From Favolaschia claudopus (Eukaryota; Basidiomycota; Agaricomycetes; Agaricales; Mycenaceae): a stretch of 64,000 nt of DNA. Numbering within the stretch: the first letter of the stretch is position 1; each line of letters opens with the position of its first letter. The notes beneath the pieces are model-generated. The model had not been told where the DNA came from. It made no database searches and saw only the letters and a program-made list of their open reading frames with translations. Location: NCBI GenBank assembly GCA_037176885.1, contig JAWWNJ010000007.1:434001-498000 (forward strand). The letters are read 5' to 3'. A program made the position numbers and the translations under genes. This document shows positions 60,651 to 64,000 of the stretch, in pieces.

Positions 60651-63600
60651 GTATGTAGCTGTGACTACTTAATGAACTCATTTATTCCCGACTTACTGCG
60701 CGAATCGAGTCAGCGGATCGGAATTAATTCAAGTCAAAATGAAGATTTACTTCATTTTGATGTCTGATGCAAGCGCTGCGGGGTTTGAGTGAGCTTGAGG
60801 AACGAAAGATACGACCGAAAAGAAATCACTCACAGGGACGTTACATTGTGAAGTAAGAATGAGCGAGGAGGGACACCTTGGAGAGAATTGAATACAAAGT
60901 CGATCAAAGTGAAAGTCGGGCGGCAAACTGACAATTCCCAGGGAATAATCAAGACCAAGTCAGTAAGAGCTTAGAAAATATCGAGATGAATGGATTGCGT
61001 ACCTGCTAAACAATCGCACAGCGCATGTCGGCGATCGAGTCTCGAAGAATGGTACTGTTGAAAGAGAGGTTAGTGACAGTTTTGAAATTGAGAGTTGAAT
61101 CGAGATACATACATGGGCGCGCGCAAGTAGTTGAGTAGCTACTCATGAGTAAATTGGTTCAAATACGCACTGTTTCTGCGCGAATCAAGTCAGCGAAAAT
61201 ACACCGCGCTGCGTGGTTTGAGTTGCCTCGAGATAAAGAGGGAAGAACAATCACTCACACAGAGTCTAATGAGCGGAGAAGGACGCTGCAGAGTTGAGTT
61301 CAGTTCAATTGCAAGCGATGAGAAATAAAATGAAGACTCACGAGAGTAATCGAGCACCAATTGAATGTGTATGTATTTCCTGACCTTAGGGTGCGATTCA
61401 AGTCGAGTCCGGCGCGAGGACTTTGCAATTGAAACGCTTACCGCTACGCTACCCAGTCGAAATGCAGCGAATCTCTTTCTAGCTTACCGGTCATCCATTC
61501 AAGAATGACTTGAAGATGCATTGACACTTTAAAGGCTTCGACGGTGAGTGAGCATGATCGACAGTGAGATAGATGAACCGGACTCACTTTGGCAAACACG
61601 ATCGATGCACGTCGCAAGCAGCTCAAGTTGATCTTTTGAATATATAAACCTGAGTTGTGGTTACTTAGAATCAAGGCAAGACGAAACCAAGTCGAGGTGA
61701 ACTCACCTCAAACTCGATTGATACATACTTGAACGAGACGATGCTGTAACTTGAGATTGAACTTCGTTTCTTTGGAAGCAATTGAGTGAACAGCTCAAGT
61801 CAGTTATGGAAGCGAAGACTCACCTCAACAAGACAAGGCATCGAGTAAGATTGAAAGTTAGGGTCAGTCTAACTCCGAGTCAACAATGGGTTAAACCTAT
61901 GAGAAACTGAACACGCGCGTGCGCGTGCACGCGATTCAAATCAAACCTTCATAATCTCGGCCTGCAGAAGAATCGAAATTGAAGTCAGTCAGCGTTTCGA
62001 GGATAAGAACATAATCCACTCACAATGGCGGGCATAGTCTCCGCAAGGACTTGAACGGGACTTCATTTCAAACCGGCATAGTTTCGGCCTGTATAATCGA
62101 ATATAATCAAGTCAGCATAAATTAGAGCGTGAAGGGAAATGAGTATTGGGGCGTACGATCATAGTTTCGGTACACCTTGGGATGAAACTGATTGAAGGGC
62201 AAGGGCTACTAGTAGGGATCAGTACCGAGTTGTAAATGAAAGGAATTGCGCACCTTAGATCTCAAATTCAACCTCAAACTCGAAGTTCCATTACATCCAT
62301 GCCTCCAGTCCTTCAAATTAAACGTTGATCAAGGACATCCTGAATGAATACAGTCCGTGAATTGAGAATACAAGGCTGACCTGTAACTCACCGACGCGCC
62401 GAATTGAGCCGAACATGAGACGATACCTTCGATATTGAGGTCAGATAAGCATTGAAGTGTAAACGCGCGCGCGCGCAATTCGATTCGATTGGCATAGTCA
62501 CGGCCTTGGAAAGGTTCAAAATTGAAGTCAGTCAGTCAGCCTTTCGAGAATAAAAGCAGAATTGGCTTACAGTGCGGGCATAGTCTCGGCGTTCGATTGA
62601 AACGAGATGGAGGGGCATAGTTTCGGTCTGGGAAGTAAACAGTCAAGTCAGTAGTTGAGACTACGGGTCTGAAGCGAAGTAAAAAGTGAATAAACGGGCG
62701 TACTGGCATAGGTTCGGTGTATATTTGACCGAGATGCGTCGAACGAGACACACTAAGGACTAATTTGAAGTCAGAGAAGTGATAGATTTGTGAATGAACG
62801 GGTTGCGCACCGAAATTCCAAGCCCAACTCCGAGATTCTATTCCAACTATAGTCCAGCGCCTCGCGGAAGCCGTCGAAGAATACTTCCAAGAACGAAGTC
62901 AGTCAGCGTTTCGGCGATATAAGCAGAAGTAACTCACTTGCTTGCATAGTTTCGGGGTTCAAGTGAAAGAGAACGGTGATTTTGAAGTTGAATTCAAATA
63001 GTCATAGTTTCGGCCTATGTGAATTCAAATGTTCGAGTCAGCGAGCATTCGGCGCTGAAGCGACAAGTGAATAGGTGCGCACTGTTATAACTTCGGTAGA
63101 TAATGACATCTTTTCATCTGTGCAGGGGCTAAGGAGGAGAAAAAGTCAGAGAAAAGGTAAGGTATGCGAAGAATTGAATTGCGCACCTTGTTGAACATAA
63201 ACCTCGACCCCGACCTCAACTTTCTCTTGCATCTATGACCCAATACTTCAAAGAAATCGTCGAGGGATGAAATCCGAGTGTATTCTGAAAGAATGAGAAG
63301 TCAGTAGAGTAGAAACATATCGTCGGGTTAGTAACTGACCGAGACGACGCCGAAGCGAGCCGAGTGTTGAAGGATACTTGTAGTACAACAGCAAAGTCAG
63401 ATATAGAATATAAAGACGAATTGAATCATTGCTTACTAGCGTTTAGTTTGGGGTTTGAAGGATGTAGTGGACAATAGGTACCTGTGTTCAAAGGTAGTCA
63501 GTCGAAGTCAATAAGAAGGAAACAAAGTCGATGCAACGAAACCGAACGAAGTTATTGACCGAACCAAGTACTAGCGTAACGAATGAGATTCAAAGGCAGT

Positions 63601-64000
63601 TTGGAAACACATTTAAATAGAGAAGTTGAAGGGAGAACTCACTAATGTGACCGAAAAACGGCGCCGAGCGAGATTGAAGCCAATGTACCTATACTTGAGT
63701 GTGAAGTAAGTTCGAGGTCAAACGAGTAAGAGAACAAATAAAATGTGCAACAAAGTGGATTGAACTGTTGAAGTCGATAAGTTGAGTTGGTATAAGAAAG
63801 TCAGAGTCGACTCACAAATTGAAACTTGAGAGGCGTCAAGTGAGTTTGAAGTGAGGTATCTTGAAGTGAATACTTGGACAAAGTGGAGCCTAGAATCAAA
63901 AAGAATAAGAGTTTGTTCGAAACTGAGGAAGAGATAAGGTTGAGGTCACAAAATCCAAGTCATTGACTTGTCAGTCAAAGAAAGAGTCAAGAGCGAGCGA
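60651..64000 (-). other. Minus-strand micro-exon array, diverged copy
   Basis: It follows the order of 12137-15200 with substitutions and indels. CCGAAACTATG words recur (complements near 62028, 62087, 62160, 62496, 62580 and 62617). Splice signals at the equivalents of the worked exons are conserved, for example around 62700-63180. It contains an uninterrupted version of the KDZ target near 62731-62737. The window edge truncates it. Confidence 0.5.

Noticed and set aside
1..64000. tRNA, rRNA or snRNA genes
   Set aside because: None was recognised by eye. A covariance-model scan would be decisive and could still reveal short RNA genes, especially in the arrays.

Overview
The window looks like repeat-rich nuclear DNA of an agaricomycete fungus (Basidiomycota), probably a gilled mushroom with an expanded genome. 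The evidence is short introns (about 40-75 nt) with GTRNGY donors and CTRAY branch sites, a KDZ transposase with the CxC2 cysteine cluster, a fungal TET/JBP oxygenase, and a Gag-Pol of the common agaricomycete Ty3/gypsy type. The species is not identifiable from sequence alone. No rRNA, tRNA or CRISPR array was recognised.

Background: a tandemly repeated unit of 10,386 bp. Two nearly identical copies (9744-20129, and 20130-58686 once two insertions are subtracted) lie between diverged partial copies (1-9743 and 58687-64000). Each unit has four apparent transcription units in two divergent pairs. A minus-strand type II membrane, glycosyltransferase-like gene (8676-10011, 19048-20397, and an interrupted third copy) faces away from a plus-strand C-rich, intron-containing segment. 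A minus-strand array of micro-exons (about 16260 down to 12137) faces away from a plus-strand exon-intron array (about 16991-18930) whose exons carry GC-rich palindromes and which ends at an AATAAA signal. The two arrays show strong splice signals but no reading frame I could carry through all exons.

Insertion 1, 24336-44891 (20,556 bp): a giant KDZ DNA transposon with diverged inverted ends and a 6-bp target duplication. The empty site is present in the other unit copy at 13944-13950. It holds an intact 10-exon, 1,106-aa KDZ transposase, a fossil KDZ fragment, three tandem 0.3-kb repeats containing the terminal palindrome, two paralogous F-box-like genes (one broken), an unknown multi-exon gene, an intact 528-aa TET/JBP 2-oxoglutarate/Fe(II) dioxygenase, a small hydrophobic ORF, and a 1,004-aa AT-hook protein. 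This is a mobile element carrying DNA-base-modification and DNA-binding cargo, and it is the main discovery candidate.

Insertion 2, 50739-58342 (7,604 bp): a minus-strand Ty3/gypsy retrotransposon with two 637-bp LTRs that look identical and a 4-bp duplication CCGT. It disrupts exon 2 of the third glycosyltransferase-like copy. Its gag-pol carries about eight single-base frame breaks and one stop despite the pristine LTRs.

Insertion 3, 2953-5251: a 2.3-kb DNA element without a recognisable transposase, with inverted repeats of about 200 bp packed with TGCCGCAA motifs and a CTCTAG duplication.

The offsets between repeat copies confirm the insertions: 10,386; then 30,948 (10,386 + 20,556 + 6); then 38,556 (30,948 + 7,604 + 4). 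Both large insertions are therefore younger than the tandem duplication.
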